The notes beneath the pieces were generated by a model. That model saw nothing but the letters and a program-made list of their open reading frames with translations. It searched no databases and had not been told where the DNA came from. A DNA stretch of 64,000 nucleotides from Streptomyces violaceusniger Tu 4113 (lineage in GTDB: Bacteria; Actinomycetota; Actinomycetes; Streptomycetales; Streptomycetaceae). Both the position numbers and the translations under genes were made by a program. The DNA is taken from NCBI RefSeq assembly GCF_000147815.2, contig NC_015957.1, forward strand, positions 7,688,001 through 7,752,000, written 5' to 3'. Positions 8,355 to 15,718 of the stretch are shown here, piece after piece. Within the stretch, counting starts at the first letter, position 1. Each line of letters opens with the position of its first letter.

Positions 8355-8891
8355 ATGCCTGATCAGGAACCGCTTTCCGCCAACGAACTACTCGACATCG
8401 TGGACGAGCGGGACCGCGTGATGGGCCAGGCCCGACGCGGTGACGCCATGGCCCACCGGCTCCGGCACCGCTGCGTCTTCATCCTGGCCCGGGACGCCCA
8501 GGGCCGCGTCTTCGTCCATCGCCGCACCGCCGAGAAGCTGGTCTTCCCCTCGCTGTACGACATGTTCGTCGGCGGGGTCGTCGGCGCGGGCGAGGGCTAT
8601 GACGAGGCGGCGCTGCGCGAGGCGGAGGAGGAGCTGGGGGTGCGGGGGCTGCCCGCGCCCGTACCGCTCTTCTCGTTCCTCTACGAGACACCCGAGCACA
8701 CCTGGTGGAGCCGGGTCTACGAGGTGCGCTGCGAGCTGCCGGTCGATCCACAGGCCGAGGAGGTCGCCTGGCACGCCTTTCTCACCGAGGAGGAGCTGAC
8801 CCGGCGGCTGCCCGAGTGGGAGTGGGTGCCGGACGGGCGGGAGGCGTACCGGCGGCTGATGGAGTGGCGCCGTGAGAGGGTCGAAGCATGA
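8355..8891 (+). CDS. Nudix hydrolase
   Basis: The 178-residue protein has a complete Nudix box: GAGEGYDEAALREAEEELGV fits GX5EX7REUXEEXGU, the helix that binds the metal for hydrolysis of nucleoside diphosphate derivatives. The N-terminal DIVDERDRVMGQARRGD and VFIHRR-type strands resemble the isopentenyl-diphosphate-isomerase branch and related housecleaning enzymes. I prefer ATG 8355 (MPDQEPLS) over ATG 8334. Neither has a clear ribosome site, so a leaderless or coupled start is possible. Its stop overlaps the next start (ATGA at 8888), so it is translated together with the DUF202 protein. Substrate unknown. Confidence 0.88.
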   Translation: MPDQEPLSANELLDIVDERDRVMGQARRGDAMAHRLRHRCVFILARDAQGRVFVHRRTAEKLVFPSLYDMFVGGVVGAGEGYDEAALREAEEELGVRGLPAPVPLFSFLYETPEHTWWSRVYEVRCELPVDPQAEEVAWHAFLTEEELTRRLPEWEWVPDGREAYRRLMEWRRERVEA

Positions 8892-9364
8892 CCGAATCCT
8901 CCGGGTCCGGGCCTTCGGAGCCTCCGCAGCCATCGGAGCCCGCGCAGCCCGCCGAGCCGCGTGGCGGCGGTCTCGCCTCGGCGGCGGCGGACGTACGGCT
9001 GTGGTTCGCGCCCGAGCGGCTACGGGAGGAGGGCGGCACCCCCGACTACCGCTTCTCACTCGCCAACGAACGGACCTTCCTCGCCTGGCTGCGCACCGCG
9101 ATGGCGCTGGTGGGCGGCGGATTCGCGGTCGACCAGTTCCTCCCGGAGACGGCCCGGCCGCTGCGGCTCGCGCTGGCGCTCATCCTGCTGGCGGGCGGCG
9201 CGCTGTGCGCCCTGCGGGCCATCAGCCACTGGGTGCGCTGCGAGCGGGCCATGCGGCGGGGCGAGGACCTGCCGATGTCCCGCTTCCCGGTGGTGCTGGG
9301 GCTCGCGGTCGGCGTGGTCGCGCTGCTGATGGTGATCCTGGCCGCCTTCGGGTGGGGCGGGTGA
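8888..9364 (+). CDS. DUF202 (YidH-like) membrane protein
   Basis: This 158-residue protein carries the DUF202 core: FSLANERTFLAWLRTAMALVGGGFAV with the conserved RTxLAWxRT-type helix, followed by two further membrane spans (LRLALALILLAGGALCALRAI and FPVVLGLAVGVVALLMVILAAF). The N-terminal 25 residues are Pro/Ser/Glu-rich and probably flexible. It overlaps the Nudix gene by 4 bases and is followed after 18 bases by a second DUF202 gene. Adjacent DUF202 pairs are common in actinobacteria and may form a heteromeric membrane complex. No biochemical role is established for the family. Confidence 0.85.
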   Translation: MTESSGSGPSEPPQPSEPAQPAEPRGGGLASAAADVRLWFAPERLREEGGTPDYRFSLANERTFLAWLRTAMALVGGGFAVDQFLPETARPLRLALALILLAGGALCALRAISHWVRCERAMRRGEDLPMSRFPVVLGLAVGVVALLMVILAAFGWGG

Positions 9365-9382
9365 CCCGGGAGGTGTGAGGCG

Positions 9383-9721
9383 ATGCCGGACGGGAAAGGG
9401 ACGCACGGATCACGAACGCGGGACCGGGACCCCGGGCTCCAGCCGGAGCGGACGCGGCTGGCCTGGCGGCGTACGACGCTGGCCTGCGCGGTGGCCGCCT
9501 CGCTCGCGGGCCGGCAGACCCTGCACAGCGGTATCGACCCGGCCTCGCTCGTGGTCCTGGCCCTGGTGGTGGTGGCCTGGCTGGCCTTCCTGGCACTGGC
9601 CCACCGCCGCATCAGGGCCATGCGCATGCCACGTCCGCCCGCCCTGTCCCCGCGGGCGGCCGTGGCAGCGGTGGCCTGCACCTTCGCCCTGGCCGTCCTG
9701 GGAGCGGCGATGCTGCGCTGA
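9383..9721 (+). CDS. DUF202 membrane protein, second copy
   Basis: The 112-residue protein has the short form of DUF202: LQPERTRLAWRRTTLACAVAASL (matching the ERTxLAWxRT signature) plus two more hydrophobic spans, the last ending at the C-terminus (AVAAVACTFALAVLGAAMLR). It follows the first DUF202 gene on the same strand with an 18-base gap and a GGGAGG site about 7 bases before ATG 9383. The pair is likely co-expressed with the Nudix gene. Function unknown. Confidence 0.83.
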   Translation: MPDGKGTHGSRTRDRDPGLQPERTRLAWRRTTLACAVAASLAGRQTLHSGIDPASLVVLALVVVAWLAFLALAHRRIRAMRMPRPPALSPRAAVAAVACTFALAVLGAAMLR

Positions 9722-9821
9722 GACCACCCGAGGGTCGGCCCTCGCCATCGCCGCGCCGGCCGCGGGGGTAGGCGGCAGCCGGCCGGGGCGGGGCCGAGTG
9801 CGGGCCCGGGGCGCCTGCGGC

Positions 9822-10161
9822 GGCGAAGTTCCCCACCCCGCCCCTTCCCGAAGCAAGGGGCTCCGCCCCTTGACCCCTCCGGGGCTCCGCCCCTTGACCC
9901 CGTAGAGCCACGCCCCGCACGCCACGTAGCCCCAGGCGAGGCCGCACCCCGCGCTCACGGTGCCGCCCGGGGCGGGGACCGAGCCCAAAAGGAGGCCGGG
10001 CCGTGCCCCCGCCGACGTCCGAGCACCCAACCGGGGTTCGGGGGACTGGGCCCAGCAGGGTCCGAGAGGCACAGCCCAGCGCGGTCCAAGCGGCGCAGCC
10101 CAGCAGGGTCCGAGGGGCGCAGTTCCTTGTTTCGGGAAGGGGCGGGGTGGGGAACTTCGCC
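9822..10161. repeat. 37-base inverted repeat pair (arms 9822-9858 and 10125-10161)
   Basis: The left arm begins GGCGAAGTTCCCCACCCC and the right arm is its reverse complement with a single difference (GAAGC versus GAAAC). The arms are 266 bases apart and face each other. A related element, starting CGGGAAGGGGCGGGG, recurs near 36025. This looks like a Streptomyces intergenic repeat family present here in both orientations. Confidence 0.85.
10051..10122. repeat. Three tandem 24-base repeats
   Basis: Units starting CCCAGCAGGGTCCGAG lie at 10051, 10075 and 10099, each 24 bases, with a few differences. They sit inside the inverted repeat pair. The length is a multiple of three, but no real gene covers them. 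Confidence 0.85.
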
Positions 10162-10230
10162 CGCCCGGTCTGCACCCGACCGAAGGCCCCCGCCGACCGG
10201 GGCGCTCCCAGAAGATCGCTCAGGCCAGGG

Positions 10231-11157
10231 TCAGTCCACCGCGATGGCGATCTTGCCCCTGGTATGGCCCTCCATGCTGAGACGCTGGGCGTCCGCCGTC
10301 TTCGGAAGGGGGAAGACCGCGGAGACCTCGACGCCGAGGGCGCCGCGCTCTGCGAGGTCGGTGAGGTCCTGAAGGTCGTCGGGGTCGGGGCGGACGAAGA
10401 CGTAGCGGCCACCGAGGCCGAGGACGGCGGGGTCGGCGATGGAGGCCAGGCGGCCGTCGGGGGCGAGGAGTTCGGCGGAGACGGTGAGCGCGTCGCCGCC
10501 GACCAGGTCGAGCACGGCGTCCACCCCGTTCGGGGCGAGGGCGCGGACCCGCTCGGCGAGGCCCTCGCCGTACGTGGTCGGCTCCGCGCCGAGCGCGCGC
10601 AGATACTCGTGGTTGCGCTCGCTCGCGGTGCCGATCACGCGGGCCCCCATGTGCCGGGCCAGCTGGACCGCCATCGAGCCGACCCCGCCCGCCGCCGCGT
10701 GGACCAGGACGGTGTCGCCCTCGCCGACCCGCAGCGCCCGCACCAGCGACTGGTAGGCCGTCAGGCCCGCCAGCGGGATGCCCGCGGCCTGCGTGAAGGA
10801 GAGGTTCCGCGGTTTGCGGGCGAGGGTGCGGATGGGCGCGGCCACGTACTCGGCGCAGGTGCCCCGGGAGAGGAAGTCCTCCCGTACGTATCCGATCACC
10901 TCGTCACCGGGCCGGAACTCCGTCACCGCGGGGCCGGGCCGCTCCACGACCCCGGAGACGTCCCAGCCGGGGATGACCGGAAAGACCGCGTCCAGGATCG
11001 GTTCGAGGTATCCGGCCTGCGCCTTCCAGTCGACGGGGTTCACGCTGGCGGCCCTGACCCTGATCAGGACGGAGTCGGGGCCGACCTTCGGCTCCGGCCG
11101 CTCCCCGTACTCCAGGATCTCGGGGCCGCCGTAGCGGCGGTAGGTGATGGCCTTCAT
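10231..11157 (-). CDS. NADP-dependent quinone-reductase-like oxidoreductase (MDR family)
   Basis: The 308-residue enzyme is a medium-chain reductase without zinc-ligand cysteines. It has the N-terminal GroES-like domain (MKAITYRRYGGPEILEYGERP, VIPGWDVSGVVE, FRPGDEVIGY). The nucleotide-binding domain includes the quinone-reductase signature AAAGGVGSMAVQLARHMGARVIGTAS. It would reduce quinones or enals with NADPH. A GAGGAGC site precedes ATG 11157. It lies downstream of the F420/NADP-type reductase on the same strand, with 187 bases of repeat-containing sequence between, so co-transcription is possible but not certain. Confidence 0.87.
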   Translation of the reverse strand: MKAITYRRYGGPEILEYGERPEPKVGPDSVLIRVRAASVNPVDWKAQAGYLEPILDAVFPVIPGWDVSGVVERPGPAVTEFRPGDEVIGYVREDFLSRGTCAEYVAAPIRTLARKPRNLSFTQAAGIPLAGLTAYQSLVRALRVGEGDTVLVHAAAGGVGSMAVQLARHMGARVIGTASERNHEYLRALGAEPTTYGEGLAERVRALAPNGVDAVLDLVGGDALTVSAELLAPDGRLASIADPAVLGLGGRYVFVRPDPDDLQDLTDLAERGALGVEVSAVFPLPKTADAQRLSMEGHTRGKIAIAVD

Positions 11158-11176
11158 GGTGGTGCTCCTCGCGGCT

Positions 11177-11252
11177 CACGCGTTCTCGTGGTTCTCACGT
11201 TCTCGTGGTTCTCGTTCTCGTGGTTCTCACGTTCTCGTGGTTCTCGCGGCTC
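11177..11252. repeat. 15-17 base tandem repeat between two reductase genes
   Basis: Four copies of CGTTCTCGTGGTTCT occur with 15-17 base spacing, followed by degenerate copies. The array begins about 20 bases upstream of the MDR reductase start, so it lies in or next to that gene's leader region. Confidence 0.85.
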
Positions 11253-11344
11253 TCGCGTTCTCCTTGCCCCGCTCCTCCCCATCGACGCTCCTGCTCCCCC
11301 ACCCTCGGCGCAAATCCGCAACCGCCCCGGCCGCCACCCCGGCG

Positions 11345-11998
11345 CTACGCCGGGCTCTGCGCCGCCAGCGGCGGCAGCGCGGCTCGTGGCTCCACCCCGC
11401 CGAACCAGAAGCCGAGCAGAAACGCGACGGTGGACTCCAGCAGGCGGGCCCGCTCCAGGCCCCCGGCGTCCAGCGGTACGCAGCCCATATCGCGGACCAG
11501 CGTGCGTACGGCCTCCAGGGCCTCCTCGTCGTCCCCGCACAGCGGAACCGCCAGCGGCCCGTCGGCGAAGACCGGCGGGGTCATCCGCCACACCGCGTCC
11601 GAGCAGTGGCAGAACGCCTTCACGACCCGCGCCCCGACGGCCCGCGCGGCGATCCGCTCGGCCATGCCCGGCCCGCCGTCGGTGGCGAGGGTGAAGCGCC
11701 CGGGGACGACCGCGTTGGTGCAGTCGATCAGCGCCCGGCCGCTCAGCGTGGCCTCGGCCGCGCCCGCCGCCTCCAGGGCCGCCTCGACGCCGTCGTACGC
11801 CACCGCCAGCAGCGTCACATCGCCGAATCCGGCGGCCTCGCGCAGACTCCCCGCCCGCGCTCCGTGGCCGATCCGGGTGGCCAGCGCCGCCGCCTTCGGC
11901 CGCGAGCGGCCGCCGATGAACAGCTCATGCCCCGCCCGCGCCCACTGGGCCCCCAGCGCGTCCGCCATCGTGCCCGTGCCCAGCACTGCGATCCGCAT
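11345..11998 (-). CDS. F420/NADP-dependent reductase-like protein (NADP-binding Rossmann)
   Basis: The 217-residue protein begins MRIAVLGTGTMADALGAQWARAGHELFIGGR, the NAD(P)-binding start of the F420-dependent NADP reductase/6-phosphogluconate dehydrogenase-like group. ALIDCTNAVV and a later VVKAFCHC block follow as in that family. Partners in this group reduce or oxidise NADP with F420 or small substrates. The ribosome site GAGGAGGAGG lies just before ATG 11998. It is divergent from the HxlR regulator at 12117, with a 28-base perfect palindrome between them, so HxlR probably controls it. Confidence 0.82.
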   Translation of the reverse strand: MRIAVLGTGTMADALGAQWARAGHELFIGGRSRPKAAALATRIGHGARAGSLREAAGFGDVTLLAVAYDGVEAALEAAGAAEATLSGRALIDCTNAVVPGRFTLATDGGPGMAERIAARAVGARVVKAFCHCSDAVWRMTPPVFADGPLAVPLCGDDEEALEAVRTLVRDMGCVPLDAGGLERARLLESTVAFLLGFWFGGVEPRAALPPLAAQSPA

Positions 11999-12049
11999 CG
12001 CGGCCTCCTCCTCGTTCTCGCCTGCCGATGGGGAAGGACACTAGGAAGT

Positions 12050-12077
12050 CCGTCGCACACCGCGCGGTGTGCGACGG
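12050..12077. promoter_or_regulatory. 28-base perfect palindrome between reductase and HxlR genes
   Basis: The arms CCGTCGCACACCGC and GCGGTGTGCGACGG are exact reverse complements with no spacer. The site is 51 bases upstream of the reductase start and 39 bases upstream of the HxlR start, a natural operator position for a divergently transcribed regulator. Binding by HxlR is inferred. Confidence 0.6.
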
Positions 12078-12116
12078 ATGCGCTAGGACGGCGGTCAGCA
12101 GGTCAGGAGGTCATCA

Positions 12117-12521
12117 GTGAGTGAACCGGCGACGACATCGCGGCCCCTCGCCCCGGAGGGATTCATCGCCGACTGCCGGGCGCGGCTGGGCTTCGATCTG
12201 CTGGCCCGCACCTGGACCGCCGTCGTGATCTTCGGGCTGCGGGAGGGGCCGCGCCGCCCCGGCGAACTGCGCGAGGCGATCGGCGGCATCAGCCCGAAAG
12301 TGCTCAACGACACTCTGCGCCGCCTGGAGGACGACGGGCTGGTGGAGCGGCGCCGGTACGCGGCGGCGCCGCCCCGGGTCGAGTACGCGCTGACCCCGCT
12401 CGGGGAGACCCTGCTGGGGCCGGTCGAGGCGCTCGGTGCCTGGTCGGTGGAGTACGGGGACGCGGTGGTCGAGGCTCAGGAACGGGCCGAGGAGCGGGCC
12501 GAGCGGGGGCGGGATCGGTAG
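12117..12521 (+). CDS. HxlR-family transcriptional regulator
   Basis: The 134-residue protein is a winged helix regulator of the HxlR/MarR-like type. It has a conserved early cysteine (FIADCRARLGFDLLARTWT), the helix GPRRPGELREAIGGISPKVLNDTLRRLEDDGLVERRRY and a wing ending in YALTPLGETLL. HxlR proteins often sense electrophiles or aldehydes through the cysteine and control neighbouring oxidoreductases, which fits the divergent reductase gene here. GTG 12117 follows an AGGAGG site with 6-base spacing. The 28-base palindrome upstream is its likely operator. Confidence 0.88.
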   Translation: MSEPATTSRPLAPEGFIADCRARLGFDLLARTWTAVVIFGLREGPRRPGELREAIGGISPKVLNDTLRRLEDDGLVERRRYAAAPPRVEYALTPLGETLLGPVEALGAWSVEYGDAVVEAQERAEERAERGRDR

Positions 12522-12578
12522 TTCCAAGCCCTCCGGGCCGCGGCCCGATGTGCCCGGCAACGGACACCCACTGGACTA

Positions 12579-12598
12579 CATACCGACTGGTCGGCATC
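12579..12598. promoter_or_regulatory. TetR-type operator CATACCGACTGGT before the kinase/acyl-CoA dehydrogenase operon
   Basis: The sequence CATACCGACTGGTCGGCATC is an imperfect palindrome (ATACCGACT against GGTCGGCAT). The core CATACCGACTGGT recurs at 18264 (minus orientation) and at 32775. It lies about 90 bases upstream of ATG 12685. The likely ligand is the TetR protein encoded at 15095, because that operon carries the same site. Confidence 0.65.
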
Positions 12599-12684
12599 AT
12601 AATGCGGAACAGTTCGCCCGCTCCCCCGACCGAGCGGCTGTGAGCAGTACCAAGAAGGACCGAGGAAACCCAGGAAGAGGTTCG

Positions 12685-13707
12685 ATGAACGCAGGCAATC
12701 CCCCAGGGCTCGACCTCGATCGGCTCCGCGCCCACCTCGACCGCGAACGCGCGGGACTGGTGCGCGGGCCGTTGAGCGCCGAGCTGATCGAAGGCGGCCG
12801 TTCGAATCTCACCTACACCGTCACCGACGGCACCTCCCGCTTTGTCGTCCGCCGGCCGCCGCTGGGCCATGTGCTCGCCACCGCCCACGACATGGCGCGG
12901 GAACACCGGGTGATCAGCGCCCTGCACCCGACGGCCGTGCCGGTGCCGGAGCCGGTGCTGCTGTGCGAGGACGAGTCGGTGGTCGGATCGCCCTTCTACG
13001 TCATGGAGTTCGTCGAGGGCACCCCGTACCGCACCGCCGAGCAACTCGCCGGCATCGGCCCGGAGCGCACCCGGGAGGTCGTCCTCTCCCTCGTCGACAC
13101 GCTCGTGGCGCTGCACTCCGTGGACCCGGCCGAGGTCGGGCTCGGCGACTTCGGGCGCCCGGAGGGGTTTCTGGAGCGGCAGCTTCGGCGCTGGGGCAAG
13201 CAACTGGCGGCCTCGCGCAACCGCGAGCTCTCCGGGATCGACGAGCTGCACACCCGGCTCGCCAAAGCGCTGCCGGCCTCCCCCGTGCCCACGGTCGTCC
13301 ACGGCGACTACCGCCTGGACAACGTCCTGGTGGACGCCGACGACCGGATCACGGCGATCCTCGACTGGGAGATGTCCACGCTCGGCGATCCGCTGACCGA
13401 CCTCGGGCTGATCGTGATGTACAGCGGTCATCCGAATCTCGCCGACTCCCCCATCTCCTCCACCCAGGGCGCCCCCGGCCACCCCGCCACGGACGAGCTG
13501 ATCCAGCGCTATGCCGAGGGTTCCGGGCGTGATGTGAGCGGCGTGTCCTGGTACACCGCCTTCGCCTACTTCAAGCTCGCGGTGATCCTCGAGGGCATCC
13601 ACTACCGCTACACCCTCGGCCAGACCGTCGGCGCGGGCTTCGACCGCATCGGCGACATCGTCCCCGCCTTCATCGACCACGGTCTCACCACCCTCGAGGA
13701 GAGCTGA
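12685..13707 (+). CDS. Aminoglycoside-phosphotransferase-fold kinase (ACAD10/11 or LvaA-type)
   Basis: The 340-residue protein is an APH-fold phosphotransferase: LIEGGRSNLTYTV nucleotide loop, FVVRRPP lysine-equivalent strand, the catalytic loop VVHGDYRLDNVLV and the metal-binding AILDWEMSTLGDPLTDLG. This subgroup is the one that neighbours acyl-CoA dehydrogenases. In vertebrate ACAD10/11 the two domains are fused and phosphorylate and dehydrate 4-hydroxyacyl-CoA; in Pseudomonas LvaA does the same for levulinate. Here an acyl-CoA dehydrogenase gene starts 7 bases after the stop, so the two probably act together. ATG 12685 follows AGGAAGAGG. An antibiotic-resistance role is unlikely in this context. 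Confidence 0.85.
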   Translation: MNAGNPPGLDLDRLRAHLDRERAGLVRGPLSAELIEGGRSNLTYTVTDGTSRFVVRRPPLGHVLATAHDMAREHRVISALHPTAVPVPEPVLLCEDESVVGSPFYVMEFVEGTPYRTAEQLAGIGPERTREVVLSLVDTLVALHSVDPAEVGLGDFGRPEGFLERQLRRWGKQLAASRNRELSGIDELHTRLAKALPASPVPTVVHGDYRLDNVLVDADDRITAILDWEMSTLGDPLTDLGLIVMYSGHPNLADSPISSTQGAPGHPATDELIQRYAEGSGRDVSGVSWYTAFAYFKLAVILEGIHYRYTLGQTVGAGFDRIGDIVPAFIDHGLTTLEES

Positions 13708-13714
13708 TCCCGTC

Positions 13715-14929
13715 ATGGACTTCGCATTCGACGCCCGGACCGAAGAACTGCGCGCCAAGCTGCTCGCCTTCATGGACGAGCATGTCCGTCCGGCGGAGGC
13801 GGTCGCGGAGGAGCAGCGCGCGGCCCTGGACTCCCCGTGGCTGACCCCGGCGGTCGTCGGGGAGCTCAAGGCCGAGGCCCGCCGGCAGGGGCTGTGGAAC
13901 CTCTTCCTGCCCGACGAGGAGTACGGCGCGGGGCTGACCAATCTGCAGTACGCCCCGCTCGCGGAGATCACCGGCCACAGCCCCCAGCTTGCCCCCACGG
14001 CCCTGAACTGCGCCGCCCCCGACACCGGCAACATGGAGGTGCTCGCCCAGTTCGGCGACGAGCGGCAGCGCAAGCAGTGGCTGGAGCCGCTGCTCGCGGG
14101 GGAGATCCGGTCGGCCTTCGCGATGACCGAGCCGGAGGTCGCCTCGTCCGACGCGACCAATATCGAGACCCGGATCGAGCGCGACGGCGACGACTACGTC
14201 ATCACCGGGCGCAAGTGGTACATCTCCGGGGCGATGAACCCCGACTGCAAGATCTTCATCGTGATGGGCAAGACCGACCCGGAGGGCGCCGATGTGCGCC
14301 GTCAGCAGTCGATGGTGCTGGTGCCGCGCGACACCCCGGGCGTCGAGGTGCGGCGGGCGATGCGGGTGTACGGCTACGAGGACCACTACCACGGTGGCCA
14401 CGCCGAGGTGGTCTTCGACCGGGCGCGGGTGCCGGTGAGCAACCTCATCGGCGAGGAGGGCGGCGGTTTCGCCATCGCCCAGGCCCGTCTCGGCCCCGGC
14501 CGGATCCACCACTGCATGCGGCTGATCGGCATGGCCGAGCGCGGTATCGAGCTGATGTGCCGGCGGGCGGTGGACCGTACGGCCTTCGGCAAGGCGCTCG
14601 CCCAGCAGGGCCAGGTCCATGAGTGGATCGCGGACGCGCGGGTGGCGGTCGAGCAGCTTCGGCTGCTGGTGCTGAAGACGGCCTGGCTGATGGACACGGT
14701 GGGCAACCGCGAGGCGCATACCGAGATCCAGGCCATCAAGATCGCGACCCCCCGTACGGTGGTTCAGATTTTGGACCGGGCGGTGCAGTTGCATGGCGCG
14801 GGCGGGGTGAGCCAGGACTTCCCGCTGGCCGAGCTGTGGGCGGCAGCCCGCACGCTGCAGTTGGCTGACGGGCCGGACGAGGTGCATCAGCGGTCGCTGG
14901 CGCGGCGTGAGTTGAAGCGGTACGTGTAG
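13715..14929 (+). CDS. Acyl-CoA dehydrogenase
   Basis: The 404-residue flavoprotein is a full-length acyl-CoA dehydrogenase. It has the N-terminal helical domain, the AFAMTEPEVASSDATNIETRI substrate/FAD block, KWYISGAMNPDCKIFIVMGKT, the GRIHHCMRLIGMAERGIELMCRRAVDRTAFG C-terminal domain and the QLHGAGGVSQDFPLAELWAAARTLQLADGPDEVH end. It follows the APH-type kinase with only 7 bases between, after GAGGAG within the kinase's last codons. This close pairing mirrors the fused ACAD10/11 and the lva pathway, where the dehydrogenase-like partner completes dephosphorylation of 4-phosphoacyl-CoA to the enoyl-CoA. Plain beta-oxidation is the alternative. Confidence 0.9.
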   Translation: MDFAFDARTEELRAKLLAFMDEHVRPAEAVAEEQRAALDSPWLTPAVVGELKAEARRQGLWNLFLPDEEYGAGLTNLQYAPLAEITGHSPQLAPTALNCAAPDTGNMEVLAQFGDERQRKQWLEPLLAGEIRSAFAMTEPEVASSDATNIETRIERDGDDYVITGRKWYISGAMNPDCKIFIVMGKTDPEGADVRRQQSMVLVPRDTPGVEVRRAMRVYGYEDHYHGGHAEVVFDRARVPVSNLIGEEGGGFAIAQARLGPGRIHHCMRLIGMAERGIELMCRRAVDRTAFGKALAQQGQVHEWIADARVAVEQLRLLVLKTAWLMDTVGNREAHTEIQAIKIATPRTVVQILDRAVQLHGAGGVSQDFPLAELWAAARTLQLADGPDEVHQRSLARRELKRYV

Positions 14930-14945
14930 CTGAAGCGGTGCGGGT

Positions 14946-14981
14946 GGGGCGCGGGCGGGGTTTGGTCCCCACCCGCGCCCC
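14946..14981. terminator. Strong hairpin after the acyl-CoA dehydrogenase gene
   Basis: A 15-base stem (GGGGCGCGGGCGGGG against CCCCACCCGCGCCCC, one mismatch) closes a six-base loop. It lies 17 bases after the stop codon and faces the convergent TetR gene, so it can act for both. Smaller hairpins follow at 14993-15009 and around 15058-15072. Confidence 0.7.
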
Positions 14982-15094
14982 TTCCCGTGCCGCATCCGAT
15001 ATGCGGCTCCGCCGCGTGGGAGGGCTCCGCCCCCGGGCCCCCGGTCCTCAAGCTCCCCCAGCTACCGCTGGGAGGTGCCCCCTGGACGGGCTGG

Positions 15095-15688
15095 TTATGG
15101 CCGCAGCGCGCGCAGCAGCAGGTCGGCCAGGTGGTCGGCGACCTCCTGGGGGCCCAGCGGGCCGCCGGGCCGGTACCAGGTGCCCAGGTGGTGGACGGAG
15201 CCGAAGTGGTAGTCCACCACCAGATCGGCCGGGGTCCGGGAGCTGAAGACCCCGGTCCGCTGCCCCTCCTCGATCAGCGCGCGGAACCGCTCGTGGTAGC
15301 GGCGCCGCTCGGCGCGCACCTGCTTGTGCTTCTCCGGGCTGAGTTGGTGCATCGACCGGAAGAAGATCGTGGCGTCGTCGAGGTTCTCGATGGTGGTCAC
15401 CACGACATCGGCCGCCGCGTCCCGCAGCCGCCGCTCCACCGGTGCGTCGGCGTCCGCGAAGGCGTCCAGGCGCTCCTGCTGGAGCCGGAGCACCCGGCCG
15501 TAGATCTCATGGAGCAGATCGTCCTTGGAGCCGAAGTAGTGGTAGAGCGCACCCTTGGTGACGCCCGCCGCCTCGACGATCTCCTGTACGGACGTCCGGT
15601 CGTATCCGCGCTCCGCGAACAGGCGGGTGGCAGCCGCCAGCAGCCGCTGTGGCACCGGCTGTCCGTCACCGTCCGTCGTTTTGGCCAT
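15095..15688 (-). CDS. TetR-family regulator of the acyl catabolism locus
   Basis: The protein of about 197 residues has a classical TetR helix-turn-helix (RLLAAATRLFAERGYDRTSVQEIVEAAGVTKGALYHYFGSKDDLLHEIY) and a ligand domain with the FFRSMHQLSPEKH segment. It is the last gene of an SDR, acyl-CoA ligase, TetR operon. That operon has a CATACCGACTGGT operator, and the same core precedes the APH/acyl-CoA dehydrogenase operon and a molybdopterin oxidoreductase. I infer that this protein represses all three and is released by an acyl-CoA. ATG 15688 is preferred to 15697. Confidence 0.88.
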   Translation of the reverse strand: MAKTTDGDGQPVPQRLLAAATRLFAERGYDRTSVQEIVEAAGVTKGALYHYFGSKDDLLHEIYGRVLRLQQERLDAFADADAPVERRLRDAAADVVVTTIENLDDATIFFRSMHQLSPEKHKQVRAERRRYHERFRALIEEGQRTGVFSSRTPADLVVDYHFGSVHHLGTWYRPGGPLGPQEVADHLADLLLRALRP

Positions 15689-15718
15689 GGTCGCCACCCG
15701 TTCTCTTCCTCTTCTCTT

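Larger units (their letters stand above)
9722..10230. other. 509-base intergenic region made of repeats, no gene
   Basis: The region lies between convergent genes and has no open frame with normal Streptomyces codon bias. It holds a 37-base inverted repeat pair, short hairpins such as AAGGGGC with GCCCCTT near 9855-9871, two copies of GGGGCTCCGCCCCTTGACCC, and three 24-base tandem repeats. These elements probably end transcription from both sides. Confidence 0.7.

Noticed and set aside
10003..11694. Long plus-strand frame across the repeat region, MDR gene and reductase gene
   Set aside because: The product is low complexity and antisense to two clear reductase genes.
12685..13707. Aminoglycoside resistance gene
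   Set aside because: The APH fold is shared, but the acyl-CoA dehydrogenase partner and subgroup features point to acyl-CoA metabolism.
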